Source: Tenacibaculum mesophilum (GTDB taxonomy: Bacteria > Bacteroidota > Bacteroidia > Flavobacteriales > Flavobacteriaceae). Taken from it: 64,000 nucleotides of DNA. Under the pieces are notes generated by a model that saw only the letters and a program-made list of their open reading frames with translations, ran no database searches and was not told the origin of the DNA. The stretch is from the NCBI RefSeq assembly GCF_003867075.1, contig NZ_CP032544.1, forward strand, positions 3,156,001 to 3,220,000. The letters run 5' to 3'. Shown piece by piece: positions 37,882-44,879 of this stretch (position 1 is its first letter; every line of letters begins with the position of its first letter). A program made the position numbers and the translations under genes.

Positions 37882-38313
37882 ATGTTTTTAGGTGACCAAA
37901 TTAAAAATATAGTGTCATAATAATGTAAGCAAAATAAAAGAATATAATTTTTTAAAAGATATTACCTCTTAAATGCATAACTTCTCTTTTTTGCCTAAAG
38001 CTTGTAAAGGGAAGTTATTTAATTTTTAAAAATAGTAGTAGTTAGTTTTTATACTAAGTTTGGTTAGACGAAGAGGCCTTAAACTATAAGTTTAAGGTCT
38101 TTTTATTATTGTTTTTTTAACTAAAAAAAAATAAAGATAAAGTAAAAAAGAATGAAAAATAATGTATCTTTATATAGATAAATAAACGCTTATGTAATAT
38201 CATTTTCTTTAACACCACGAGCAAAGCTAAAGAGTAGCTTTTGCTAAAAGAAGCTTGGACTTGTTGTGGTTAATATCCAAGGAAAAAGTTTAATAACTAT
38301 AATTTTAAAGAAA
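37882..38313. other. Intergenic region with two structured segments
   Basis: About 430 bp without a convincing gene. It contains a terminator-like hairpin at 38073-38106 (AGGCCTTAAACT/AGTTTAAGGTCT with T-run) that does not follow any annotated gene; this may be the 3' end of an unrecognised small RNA. A nested inverted repeat lies at 38212-38272 in the leader of the next gene: ACCAC...GTGGT outside, CAAAGCT...AGCTTTTG inside. The ORFs here are under 20 codons. Confidence 0.5.
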
Positions 38314-38643
38314 ATGAAAAACATTATAATAAAAACAGTTTTTATTTTATTTGTGGGAGCAAGTTTATCTTTTACTACAAAACAATATAAATTTACAAAC
38401 CCTATTAAAACTTTAGCAACTTTTCAAGGCTATGATGAATATGGTTTTACTTTTTCGTTTATAAACGAAGAAGGAGATGAAGATGTAGTAACTTTTGAAA
38501 CTATATCAGATAAAATATTAAAAATGTATAATTTAAAAGATAATAAGTTTTTAGAGGAAGAATTTGAAATCATATATGAGTATAAAAAATCAGATGATGA
38601 TATTGAAGAACCTATATTACAATCAATAAAAAAAGTAAAATAA
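38314..38643 (+). CDS. Exported small protein, related to the protein at 39111-39371
   Basis: 109 residues from ATG 38314; the GTG upstream in frame lies inside a structured leader. A signal peptide (MKNIIIKTVFILFVGASLSF) is followed by a compact acidic domain: ATFQGYDEYGFTFSF, then GDEDVVTFETISDKIL and FEIIYEYKKSDDD. The same pattern (QGY, G-D, FE-x-I, FEI-x-Y, acidic, then a terminal K-rich strand) occurs in the cytoplasmic 86-residue protein encoded on the other strand 0.5 kb away. Function unknown. Confidence 0.6.
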   Translation: MKNIIIKTVFILFVGASLSFTTKQYKFTNPIKTLATFQGYDEYGFTFSFINEEGDEDVVTFETISDKILKMYNLKDNKFLEEEFEIIYEYKKSDDDIEEPILQSIKKVK

Positions 38644-38645
38644 TT

Positions 38646-39071
38646 ATGAGTATTGTAGATTTATATGAATCAAGCAAACATAGAAATAATGTAGCGCATT
38701 TTAATGCTATTTTTAATTTAGCCATTGTTGATGGAGATTTAAATGAAGATGAAGAAAAATTAATAAATCGTTTTGCTAGGAAACTAGATATAACAGAAGA
38801 TGAGTATAATGAAATAATAAAAAACTCACAAAAACACCCTGTAATGCCCCAAGCAAAAACTGATGATAGGTTAGAACGTTTGTTAGATTTATTTAAAATA
38901 ATTTACTCAGACCATCAAATTGATGAAGCAGAATTAAAATTAATTTTACGATATGCTATTCAACTCGGTTTTTCACAAGAAAAAGCAGAAGAAATTATTT
39001 CTAAAACTATAAAAATTTTTAGTGGTAAAATTGATTTAGATCAGTATAAATTGATATTAAACATTCTATAA
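38646..39071 (+). CDS. TerB-like helical protein
   Basis: 141 residues, all-helical, with paired acidic segments typical of TerB: NLAIVDGDLNEDEEKLINRFA near 26-46 and IIYSDHQIDEAELKLILRYA near 85-105. TerB is a metal-binding protein of tellurite-resistance clusters and is widespread as a stress-linked or membrane-associated domain. No other ter genes are nearby. It starts 2 nt after the exported protein and shares a bidirectional terminator with the convergent 86-residue gene. Confidence 0.75.
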   Translation: MSIVDLYESSKHRNNVAHFNAIFNLAIVDGDLNEDEEKLINRFARKLDITEDEYNEIIKNSQKHPVMPQAKTDDRLERLLDLFKIIYSDHQIDEAELKLILRYAIQLGFSQEKAEEIISKTIKIFSGKIDLDQYKLILNIL

Positions 39072-39077
39072 AAAGTA

Positions 39078-39105
39078 AAATCCCATTCTAAACAGAATGG
39101 GATTT
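39078..39105. terminator. Bidirectional terminator
   Basis: AAATCCCATTCT and AGAATGGGATTT around loop AAAC, between the convergent TerB-like gene and the polyamine operon's last gene. Confidence 0.9.
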
Positions 39106-39110
39106 GTTTT

Positions 39111-39371
39111 TTAAAGTAACTGTAATTTTTCTAACTTAAAAATTACAAGATCTTCATCGTCTACATCATCAAAAATTTCTTTGTACGTAATTTCAAAACT
39201 TTTGTTTTTATAATTAGATGATTTCAAGTCTAAATGTTCAAGATTCTTTTTATTGATTTGTTCAAAGTCAATAATATCTCCATTTTCTAATTCAAAAACA
39301 TAATAGCCGTTTGTATATCCTTGATAAACGCCGACTAATGTAACTGTTTGTTGTGAGTTATAATAAGCCAT
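39111..39371 (-). CDS. Acidic small protein, paralogue of the exported 109-residue protein
   Basis: 86 residues without a signal peptide: TLVGVYQGYTNGYYVFELEN, then GDIIDFEQINKKNLEHLDLK, FEITYKEIFDDVDDEDL and a final strand. It aligns along its length with residues 30-109 of the exported protein encoded convergently. It is the last gene of the polyamine operon, 21 nt after the 93-residue gene. Function unknown. Confidence 0.6.
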   Translation of the reverse strand: MAYYNSQQTVTLVGVYQGYTNGYYVFELENGDIIDFEQINKKNLEHLDLKSSNYKNKSFEITYKEIFDDVDDEDLVIFKLEKLQLL

Positions 39372-39392
39372 GGTTTAAATACAGTTTACTAT

Positions 39393-39674
39393 TTATTCAT
39401 TATCAAAGTCATCAGCTATTTCAATTTCATCAAAGGTATCGTCATTTTCTTCATCGTCGGTTTCATGGTCCTCCATTGACTGTTGTAACTGAGAACTTAT
39501 TTTTACTAAAAAAAGAGTATCTTCGGTATTTACTTCTACCGCTTTAATTGTTTCTCCTTTACTATTTTTAAAGGAAATAATATCTGAATGATCATATCCA
39601 TCAGGATATCTTTCTACCAATAAATCTAGAATATCAGTAGTTAACTTGGCATAGTCTACAATAACTCTCTTCAT
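39393..39674 (-). CDS. Flavobacterial 93-residue protein with acidic tail
   Basis: The N-terminal half is conserved-looking (KRVIVDYAKLTTDILDLLVE, then DGYDHSDIISFKN and VNTEDTLFLVKISSQL). The C-terminal 25 residues are almost all D and E. Homologues in Flavobacteria are often mislabelled DNA primase; nothing primase-like is visible. It lies 4 nt after the deoxyhypusine-synthase-like gene, implying co-translation. Confidence 0.65.
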   Translation of the reverse strand: MKRVIVDYAKLTTDILDLLVERYPDGYDHSDIISFKNSKGETIKAVEVNTEDTLFLVKISSQLQQSMEDHETDDEENDDTFDEIEIADDFDNE

Positions 39675-39678
39675 AAGG

Positions 39679-40647
39679 TTACATTTTTAATAAATAGGCA
39701 AATATTAATGGAGCAACAATAGTTGCATCACTTTCTATAATAAACTTAGGTGTATCGATGTCTAATTTTCCCCAAGTAATCTTTTCGTTAGGAACAGCTC
39801 CTGAGTAAGAACCATAGCTAGTCGTTGAATCTGAAATTTGACAGAAATAACTCCAGAAAGGAGTGTCTTCTCTTTCTAAATCTTGATATAGCATTGGTAC
39901 TACACAAATAGGGAAATCTCCAGCGATTCCACCACCAATTTGGAAAAACCCGATACCGTTTTCTGAGTTTTCAGTATACCAATCAGCTAAGAAGGTCATA
40001 TATTCAATACCAGACTTCATAGTTGATGCTTTTAGCTCTCCTTTTACTACATAAGAGGCAAAAATATTTCCCATAGTACTGTCTTCCCATCCAGGAACAA
40101 CAATTGGTAAGTTCTTTTCTGCTGCTGCATACATCCACGAATCTTTTAAATCGATTTCATAATATTCCTCTAAAACTCCAGATAATAATAGTTTATACAT
40201 ATATTCATGAGGAAGATAACGTTCGCCAGCTTCTTCTGCATCTTTCCAGATTTTAAAAATATGTTTTTGTAGGCGTCTAAAAGCTTCTTCTTCAGGAATA
40301 CAAGTGTCTGTAACACGATTTAATCCTTTTAATAATAAATCCCACTCATCTTGTGGAGTTAAATCACGGTAGTTAGGAACTCTTTTATAATGAGAGTGCG
40401 CTACTAAATTCATGATGTCTTCTTCAAGGTTGGCTCCTGTACAAGAAATGATGTGTACTTTGTCTTGACGAATCATTTCTGCAAAAATTTTTCCTAATTC
40501 TGCAGTACTCATGGCTCCTGCTAGAGATACTAACATTTTAGAGCCTTGTTCTAATTGTGCTTCGTACCCTTTGGCAGCATCTACTAGTGCAGCTGCATTA
40601 AAGTGTAAAAAGTATTTTTCTATAAAATTTGTTATAGGTTTGTTCAT
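39679..40647 (-). CDS. Deoxyhypusine-synthase-like polyamine enzyme
   Basis: 322 residues. Family motifs: VSLAGAMSTAELGKIFAEMI (40-59), HIISCTGANLEED, IVVPGWEDSTMGN and FFQIGGGIAGDFPICVVP. The key lysine that carries the aminobutyl intermediate in eukaryotic DHS is present as K294 in ITWGKLD. Bacteria lack eIF5A, the eukaryotic substrate. Together with the decarboxylase and agmatinase upstream, transfer of an aminobutyl group to a free polyamine such as putrescine (homospermidine-type product) is the likely reaction. That is inferred from family chemistry and context, not shown here. NAD+ is the expected cofactor. Confidence 0.85.
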   Translation of the reverse strand: MNKPITNFIEKYFLHFNAAALVDAAKGYEAQLEQGSKMLVSLAGAMSTAELGKIFAEMIRQDKVHIISCTGANLEEDIMNLVAHSHYKRVPNYRDLTPQDEWDLLLKGLNRVTDTCIPEEEAFRRLQKHIFKIWKDAEEAGERYLPHEYMYKLLLSGVLEEYYEIDLKDSWMYAAAEKNLPIVVPGWEDSTMGNIFASYVVKGELKASTMKSGIEYMTFLADWYTENSENGIGFFQIGGGIAGDFPICVVPMLYQDLEREDTPFWSYFCQISDSTTSYGSYSGAVPNEKITWGKLDIDTPKFIIESDATIVAPLIFAYLLKM

Positions 40648-40663
40648 CTTATTATTTTTTTAA

Positions 40664-40710
40664 GCTTATAAAACTGCTTCTTTAATGCTAGAAGTAATAA
40701 CTTTATAAGC
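40664..40710. repeat. Intra-operon hairpin between rmd1 and the DHS-like gene
   Basis: GCTTATAAA at 40664-40672 and TTTATAAGC at 40702-40710 are perfect inverted repeats, with an inner CTTCT/AGAAG pair. On the minus-strand transcript it is followed by A-rich sequence, so it is not a terminator. It may be a processing or stability site. Confidence 0.5.
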
Positions 40711-40721
40711 CCTTGTGTTTT

Positions 40722-41501
40722 TTAAATTAGCTTTTCAATAATTACCTGTACTACTTCAAAAAGAATTAGAAGAATGATGATCCATTCTAGCATGCTACTG
40801 TACTTATGTTGTAGTATATCGTTAAATAAATCTAAATTTTCTTTAATTACGTTTAAACTATTTTCTATTCCTTGATGACGTTTTAAAATATCTAATTCAT
40901 CTTTTAGTTTATAATCTAAATCAGACAAGTCTTTGTTATTCCAAGCAACATCTGGTGAGTCAAAAACAAATAAATTTTCAGCAATATTATTTTTTAAATT
41001 TAAGGTTTTACCAATAAATTTTCGCATTTGAATTTTAGAAAGTTTAAAACTTCCTGTCTTTTCTAATTGCTTTGAATACACTAATGTTTTATCGTGCAAA
41101 TAAGATGTTTTGTTTACATAGTTCATCAATGCTACCGATTGTGCTAGGTTAAGCATAATGATATGTGCTACATCATCATTTAATTCTTTAATTTGAATAG
41201 TTCCGAAATCAACTTCTATAGTATCAGAAAAAGTGATGTTGTATTTTTCTGAGGGCAGGTTGTTGATATTTGAATTTTCTTTATTAATTAAAAAACTAAC
41301 AATTTGATTAATTAAATCATTTGTACAGTTCATAAAAACAACACTTCCATAATCTTTTATATAGATGTATGAATTGTTTGTGATTTTATATAGTAAAAAA
41401 GAATGTTCTCTTTTTACTAACTCATACGATTCAAACTGAGAGCGAATAGCACTAAGTGCTATTCGTCTTTCAAGGTGATATGCAATTGTTTGTAAGTGCA
41501 T
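40722..41501 (-). CDS. RMD1/DUF155 family membrane protein
   Basis: 259 residues. The N-terminal region (IKDYGSVVFMNCTNDLINQIV near 50) matches the DUF155 pattern known from yeast Rmd1 and mitochondrial Rmd9/Sif-type proteins. The middle has a coiled helical segment (KDLSDLDYKLKDELDILKRH). A single C-terminal membrane helix (EWIIILLILFEVVQVIIEKL) follows, which is the usual layout of the family. It starts 1 nt after the agmatinase stop and is clearly operonic. The molecular role is unknown in bacteria. Confidence 0.8.
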   Translation of the reverse strand: MHLQTIAYHLERRIALSAIRSQFESYELVKREHSFLLYKITNNSYIYIKDYGSVVFMNCTNDLINQIVSFLINKENSNINNLPSEKYNITFSDTIEVDFGTIQIKELNDDVAHIIMLNLAQSVALMNYVNKTSYLHDKTLVYSKQLEKTGSFKLSKIQMRKFIGKTLNLKNNIAENLFVFDSPDVAWNNKDLSDLDYKLKDELDILKRHQGIENSLNVIKENLDLFNDILQHKYSSMLEWIIILLILFEVVQVIIEKLI

Positions 41502-41502
41502 T

Positions 41503-42441
41503 TTAGTAATCGTCGTCGTCGTTTTTAAACTTCGCTAATTTGTTAAATGGAGAACTTTCGTCATCATCGTAATCTTCTTCATCTTCCATAGTAGAAGAAA
41601 ACTTATAGCTCAACATTTTATAATATAACTTAGCCGCTAAAAAGTCTGATGATTTTTCATTTTCGTTAGGGCATAACTCCACAATATCAAAGCCAACAAC
41701 GTTTCTTTCAGTAAACACTCTTTTTAAAAACTCTAGGGTTTCATAGTAAAATAATCCTCCTGGTTCCGGTGTTCCTGTACTTGGTAATAGCGACGGATCA
41801 ATAGCATCTAAATCAAAAGTAATAAAAACATTACCTGTTAATTGATCAATAACTTCATCCATCCAGTATTCATTTACAGCCATATCGTGTGCAAAAAAGA
41901 CTTTATCCATATTCATAGATGACTTTTCTGATATGTCCATACTGCGAATACCTACTTGTACTAAGTTAGTTGTTTGACTCGCTTCGTATACAGCGCAAGC
42001 GTGATTACAAGAACTACCTTCATATTCCTTACGTAAATCGGCATGTGCATCAATATGTAAAACAGTAAGGTTGTTAAAACATTCGTTAAAAGCACGGATT
42101 GTTCCTATAGAAATTGAATGTTCTCCACCAAAAAGTGTTACAAACTTATTTTTATTAATAAATTTTTTAGTCGTTGCATGCACAGCTTCTACCATAGCTT
42201 CTGGAGAAGAATCTTCTGTAACAGCATCCGCTAAATAAACACCTTCTTTATATACTTCACTATCAGTTTCTATATCGTATAATTCCATGTTTTCTGAAGC
42301 ATCTAAAAAAGCTTCAGGACCTTTGTCAGCTCCTTTTTGCCAAGTACTAGTTCCGTCATAAGGAACAGGGATAAGTACAACCTTAGCGTTCTCTAATTTT
42401 GCGTATTGATCAGGTATTCCTGCGTAATTTCTTTTTTTCAT
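41503..42441 (-). CDS. speB: Agmatinase (arginase/ureohydrolase family)
   Basis: Hydrolyses agmatine to putrescine and urea. 312 residues with all manganese ligands: H108 in GGEHS, D131, H133 and D135 in HIDAHADLR, D210 and D212 in FDLDAIDPS. PVPYDGTSTW and TGTPEPGGL are typical of the agmatinase branch. A 30-residue acidic tail (EEDYDDDESSPF and a terminal DDDDY) is additional. It lies 13 nt after the arginine decarboxylase gene, which supports agmatinase rather than arginase activity. Confidence 0.9.
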   Translation of the reverse strand: MKKRNYAGIPDQYAKLENAKVVLIPVPYDGTSTWQKGADKGPEAFLDASENMELYDIETDSEVYKEGVYLADAVTEDSSPEAMVEAVHATTKKFINKNKFVTLFGGEHSISIGTIRAFNECFNNLTVLHIDAHADLRKEYEGSSCNHACAVYEASQTTNLVQVGIRSMDISEKSSMNMDKVFFAHDMAVNEYWMDEVIDQLTGNVFITFDLDAIDPSLLPSTGTPEPGGLFYYETLEFLKRVFTERNVVGFDIVELCPNENEKSSDFLAAKLYYKMLSYKFSSTMEDEEDYDDDESSPFNKLAKFKNDDDDY

Positions 42442-42454
42442 CTTAATATTTTTA

Positions 42455-43846
42455 CTAGTATCCTAAAATTGATAATAGTTCTTCACTCTTTTGTTGTTCT
42501 TTAAATAGTTTGGTGGTTAAATCACCGTTTTCGTTTCTATTAATTAATATATGTTTTGGAGTTGGGATTAAACAGTGTTGTAATCCTCCAAAACCACCAA
42601 TAGTTTCTTGGTATGCTCCCGTATTGAAAAAGCCTACGTACAGAGGACTTTCTTTTTCATATACAGGTAGGTATATTCCGTTTACGTGTTGTTCAGAGTT
42701 GTAATAATCATCGCTGTCACAAGTTAAACCACCTAATAAAACACGTTCGTATCTATGATTCCATTTATTTAAGGGAAGCATGATAAAACGTTTATTAATG
42801 GCCCAAGAATCTGGTAAAGTAGTAATGAAAGATGAGTTAATCATATTCCATTTTTCACGATCGTTTTGTTTCTTTTGGTATAACACTTCGTAAATAGCAC
42901 CTCCAGCTTCTCCAACAGTAAAACTTCCAAATTCTGTAAAAATATTAGGAACATTTACACCTGCCTCTTTACAAGCGACATTAATTTGGTTTATAATTTC
43001 GTCTACCATATACTCATAGTCGTAATCAAAAGCCAATGAGTTTTTTATAGGGAAACCTCCACCTATATTTAAACTGTCTAAGGTTGGGCAAACTTTTTTA
43101 AGCTTGATGTACACATTTAAACATTTCATTAATTCGTTCCAATAGTATGCGTTGTCTCTAATACCTGTGTTGATAAAGAAGTGTAACATCTTTAATTCAA
43201 CTTGAGGGTTATTAGCGATTTCACGCTCATAAAATGATACGATATTTTTGTATCCAATACCTAAACGGCTAGTATAAAATTCAAACTTGGGTTCTTCTTC
43301 AGAAGCTATACGAATTCCTACTTTAAATTTACTTTTAGTTTCTTCTAAAAGTAAATTTAGCTCTTCATAGTTATCTATGATTGGAATACAGTTTGTATGC
43401 CCTCCATCAATTAGACTAACAATATTAGCGATGTATTGATCGCGTTTAAAACCATTACACAACACAAAAGCATCATCACTTAGCTTTCCTTCTTTTTTTA
43501 ATGACTTTACAATGTCAATATCAAAAGCAGATGATGTTTCTATGTGAATATCATTTTTTAAAGCTTCATCTAATACGTATTTAAAGTGAGAACTCTTAGT
43601 ACAGTAGCTGTAATTGTAGTTTCCTTTGTAATTGTGTTTTTCAATAGCATTATGAAACCAAGCTTTAGCTTTATTTATATTTTCTGATATTTTTGGTAAA
43701 TAAGTGAACTTTAAGGGCGCACCATATTGCTTGACTAATTGCATTAAGTCAATACCATGAAAAAATAAGTTGTTGTTTTCTGTGTGAAACTCCTCTTGAG
43801 GAAAATCAAACGTTTGTTCTATTAAGTCTTTATATTTAGTATTCAT
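42455..43846 (-). CDS. speA: Arginine decarboxylase (PLP, alanine-racemase fold)
   Basis: Makes agmatine from arginine. 463 residues from the ATG at 43846; an in-frame extension of 16 codons lies in the likely leader. The PLP lysine is K84 in YSYCTKSSH. FINTGIRDN, LNIGGGFPI (PLP phosphate), EFGSFTVGEAGG and the C-terminal GFFNTGAYQ follow. It is shorter than the enteric 630-residue SpeA, as is usual in Bacteroidota. It is the first gene of a six-gene minus-strand unit. Two palindromes at 43934-43968 overlap its candidate promoter. Confidence 0.9.
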   Translation of the reverse strand: MNTKYKDLIEQTFDFPQEEFHTENNNLFFHGIDLMQLVKQYGAPLKFTYLPKISENINKAKAWFHNAIEKHNYKGNYNYSYCTKSSHFKYVLDEALKNDIHIETSSAFDIDIVKSLKKEGKLSDDAFVLCNGFKRDQYIANIVSLIDGGHTNCIPIIDNYEELNLLLEETKSKFKVGIRIASEEEPKFEFYTSRLGIGYKNIVSFYEREIANNPQVELKMLHFFINTGIRDNAYYWNELMKCLNVYIKLKKVCPTLDSLNIGGGFPIKNSLAFDYDYEYMVDEIINQINVACKEAGVNVPNIFTEFGSFTVGEAGGAIYEVLYQKKQNDREKWNMINSSFITTLPDSWAINKRFIMLPLNKWNHRYERVLLGGLTCDSDDYYNSEQHVNGIYLPVYEKESPLYVGFFNTGAYQETIGGFGGLQHCLIPTPKHILINRNENGDLTTKLFKEQQKSEELLSILGY

Positions 43847-43914
43847 TATTATTTTTAGTTGTATCTGTTTTTTGAGTACAGATAGATAATTCAAAAAGCA
43901 GTTAAGGCATGCGC

Positions 43915-43944
43915 CAAAACTTTTTTAAATAAATTGTATAACAA
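43915..43944 (-). promoter_or_regulatory. Candidate speA promoter
   Basis: On the minus strand a TTG at 43944-43942 is followed after 19 nt by AAGTTTTG (43922-43915), one base from TAnnTTTG. The start site would be near 43910, about 65 nt before speA. Confidence 0.45.
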
Positions 43945-43968
43945 GTATCATTGTTGTTGTTATAACAA
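43934..43968. promoter_or_regulatory. Paired palindromic operators upstream of speA
   Basis: TTGTATAACAA (43934-43944) and the perfect palindrome TTGTTATAACAA (43957-43968) are near-identical sites whose centres lie about 23 bp apart, roughly two helical turns. The proximal site overlaps the candidate -33 element, as expected for a repressor of the polyamine operon. Confidence 0.5.
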
Positions 43969-44000
43969 ACAAGATTGTTAAACTAAAATAATATGAATAG

Positions 44001-44165
44001 TTAGACTCTTAAAGCTAAGCAATCACCGCACTGTTTATAAAAATTCAGTGGTAGAGAGTATTCAGGAATGGAAGAATCCTTAATTTTTTCGTTGTGTTTC
44101 CAAAACACTAAATAACCCTTAATCTTCCCGTAAAAGTTATTACCGAAATAAGTAAAACGTAACAT
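44001..44165 (-). CDS. Possible 54-residue protein
   Basis: An ATG at 44165 opens a 54-codon frame: MLRFTYFGNNFYGKIKGYLV, a charged middle (FWKHNEKIKDSS), and CGDCLALRV at the end. The composition, with W, H, G and a CxxC pair, is unlike random AT-rich DNA. It could be a small gene or the tail of a decayed one. I found no promoter box and recognise no family. Confidence 0.35.
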   Translation of the reverse strand: MLRFTYFGNNFYGKIKGYLVFWKHNEKIKDSSIPEYSLPLNFYKQCGDCLALRV

Positions 44166-44257
44166 TCGACTTATATAATAAGATGCCGTAAATGTAAACT
44201 ATTTTTTAATACAACAAACTTTTTTTTATTTTTTTTAAATATTTGTTGTGTAGTGTG

Positions 44258-44785
44258 TTAAGTGTTGTTTTGCCTTTTTATTAACTCAATTCCTTTGTAA
44301 AGAATAATAGTATTAGGGATAGTTATTTCTCTCTTTTCTTCTGGCATGTATAAAAGAACGTAAAAACCTGTAATGTTTTTTACCACACCTTGTAAATCGA
44401 AGTCTTTATCAATAATTTTTATAGTATCACCTATACGCATTGGATGATAAAAAAATAAGATGATACTAGCTGTTAGGTTTGATAAGATAGACCATTGGGC
44501 AAAGAAACCAACCCCAAGTACAGCAAGTATTGAAGATGCAAAAACAATTACTTCTTTAAAATTAATACCAAAAATAATTAAAGAAATAAAGAGAGCTAAT
44601 GTGTAATATAAAAAGTAACTTAGGTTTAGTATCAGTTTTCTCCTATGAGGTTCAATAGCATTTTTTACAATGTAAGATCTAGTTAACTTTTTTGTTACAT
44701 GAATTAAAAAAAATAATGAAGCTGTCAAAAGCAAGAATTGTAAAAAAGGATTGTATATAGATAACTCTAGAAAGCGATTTTTCAT
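44258..44785 (-). CDS. Short MscS-family mechanosensitive channel
   Basis: 175 residues from the ATG at 44785. The upstream ATG at 44803 lies inside the -7 box and is rejected. There is one N-terminal helix, then a pair near 60-110 with the pore-type segment ILAVLGVGFFAQWSILSNLTASIILF, then a short beta domain (HPMRIGDTIKIIDKDFDLQGVVKNI, ITIPNTIILYKGIELI). It lacks the large C-terminal alpha/beta vestibule, so it is a minimal MscS. It is divergent from the stress-protein operon. Confidence 0.85.
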   Translation of the reverse strand: MKNRFLELSIYNPFLQFLLLTASLFFLIHVTKKLTRSYIVKNAIEPHRRKLILNLSYFLYYTLALFISLIIFGINFKEVIVFASSILAVLGVGFFAQWSILSNLTASIILFFYHPMRIGDTIKIIDKDFDLQGVVKNITGFYVLLYMPEEKREITIPNTIILYKGIELIKRQNNT

Positions 44786-44800
44786 TATTATATTTTTATA

Positions 44801-44808
44801 CAAATATA
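44801..44808 (-). promoter_or_regulatory. -7 box TATATTTG of the mscS-like gene
   Basis: Exact TAnnTTTG match, 15 nt before the ATG at 44785. Confidence 0.6.
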
Positions 44809-44845
44809 CTTCTGGTTTTTTAAATATAATCTCAAAATAAAAAAT

Positions 44846-44853
44846 TATATTTG
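44846..44853 (+). promoter_or_regulatory. -7 box TATATTTG of the stress-protein operon
   Basis: Exact TAnnTTTG match, 26 nt before ATG 44880. It is arranged divergently with the mscS box, 37 bp apart. Confidence 0.6.
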
Positions 44854-44879
44854 ATTGAAAACCATAATTATATATCGTT

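Noticed and set aside
38055..38062. TAAGTTTG as a promoter box
   Set aside because: Matches the -7 consensus but is followed within about 10 nt by a terminator hairpin, so any transcript would be only the hairpin.
39393..39674. DNA primase function for the 93-residue protein
   Set aside because: That label circulates for homologues, but no Toprim, zinc or primase motif is present.
43895..44257. Riboswitch upstream of speA
   Set aside because: I looked for SAM-, guanidine- and polyamine-like folds; only the paired palindromes and the 54-codon ORF were seen.
44786..44803. Upstream ATG as start of the mscS-like gene
   Set aside because: It overlaps the -7 box at 44801-44808, so it could not be in the transcript.
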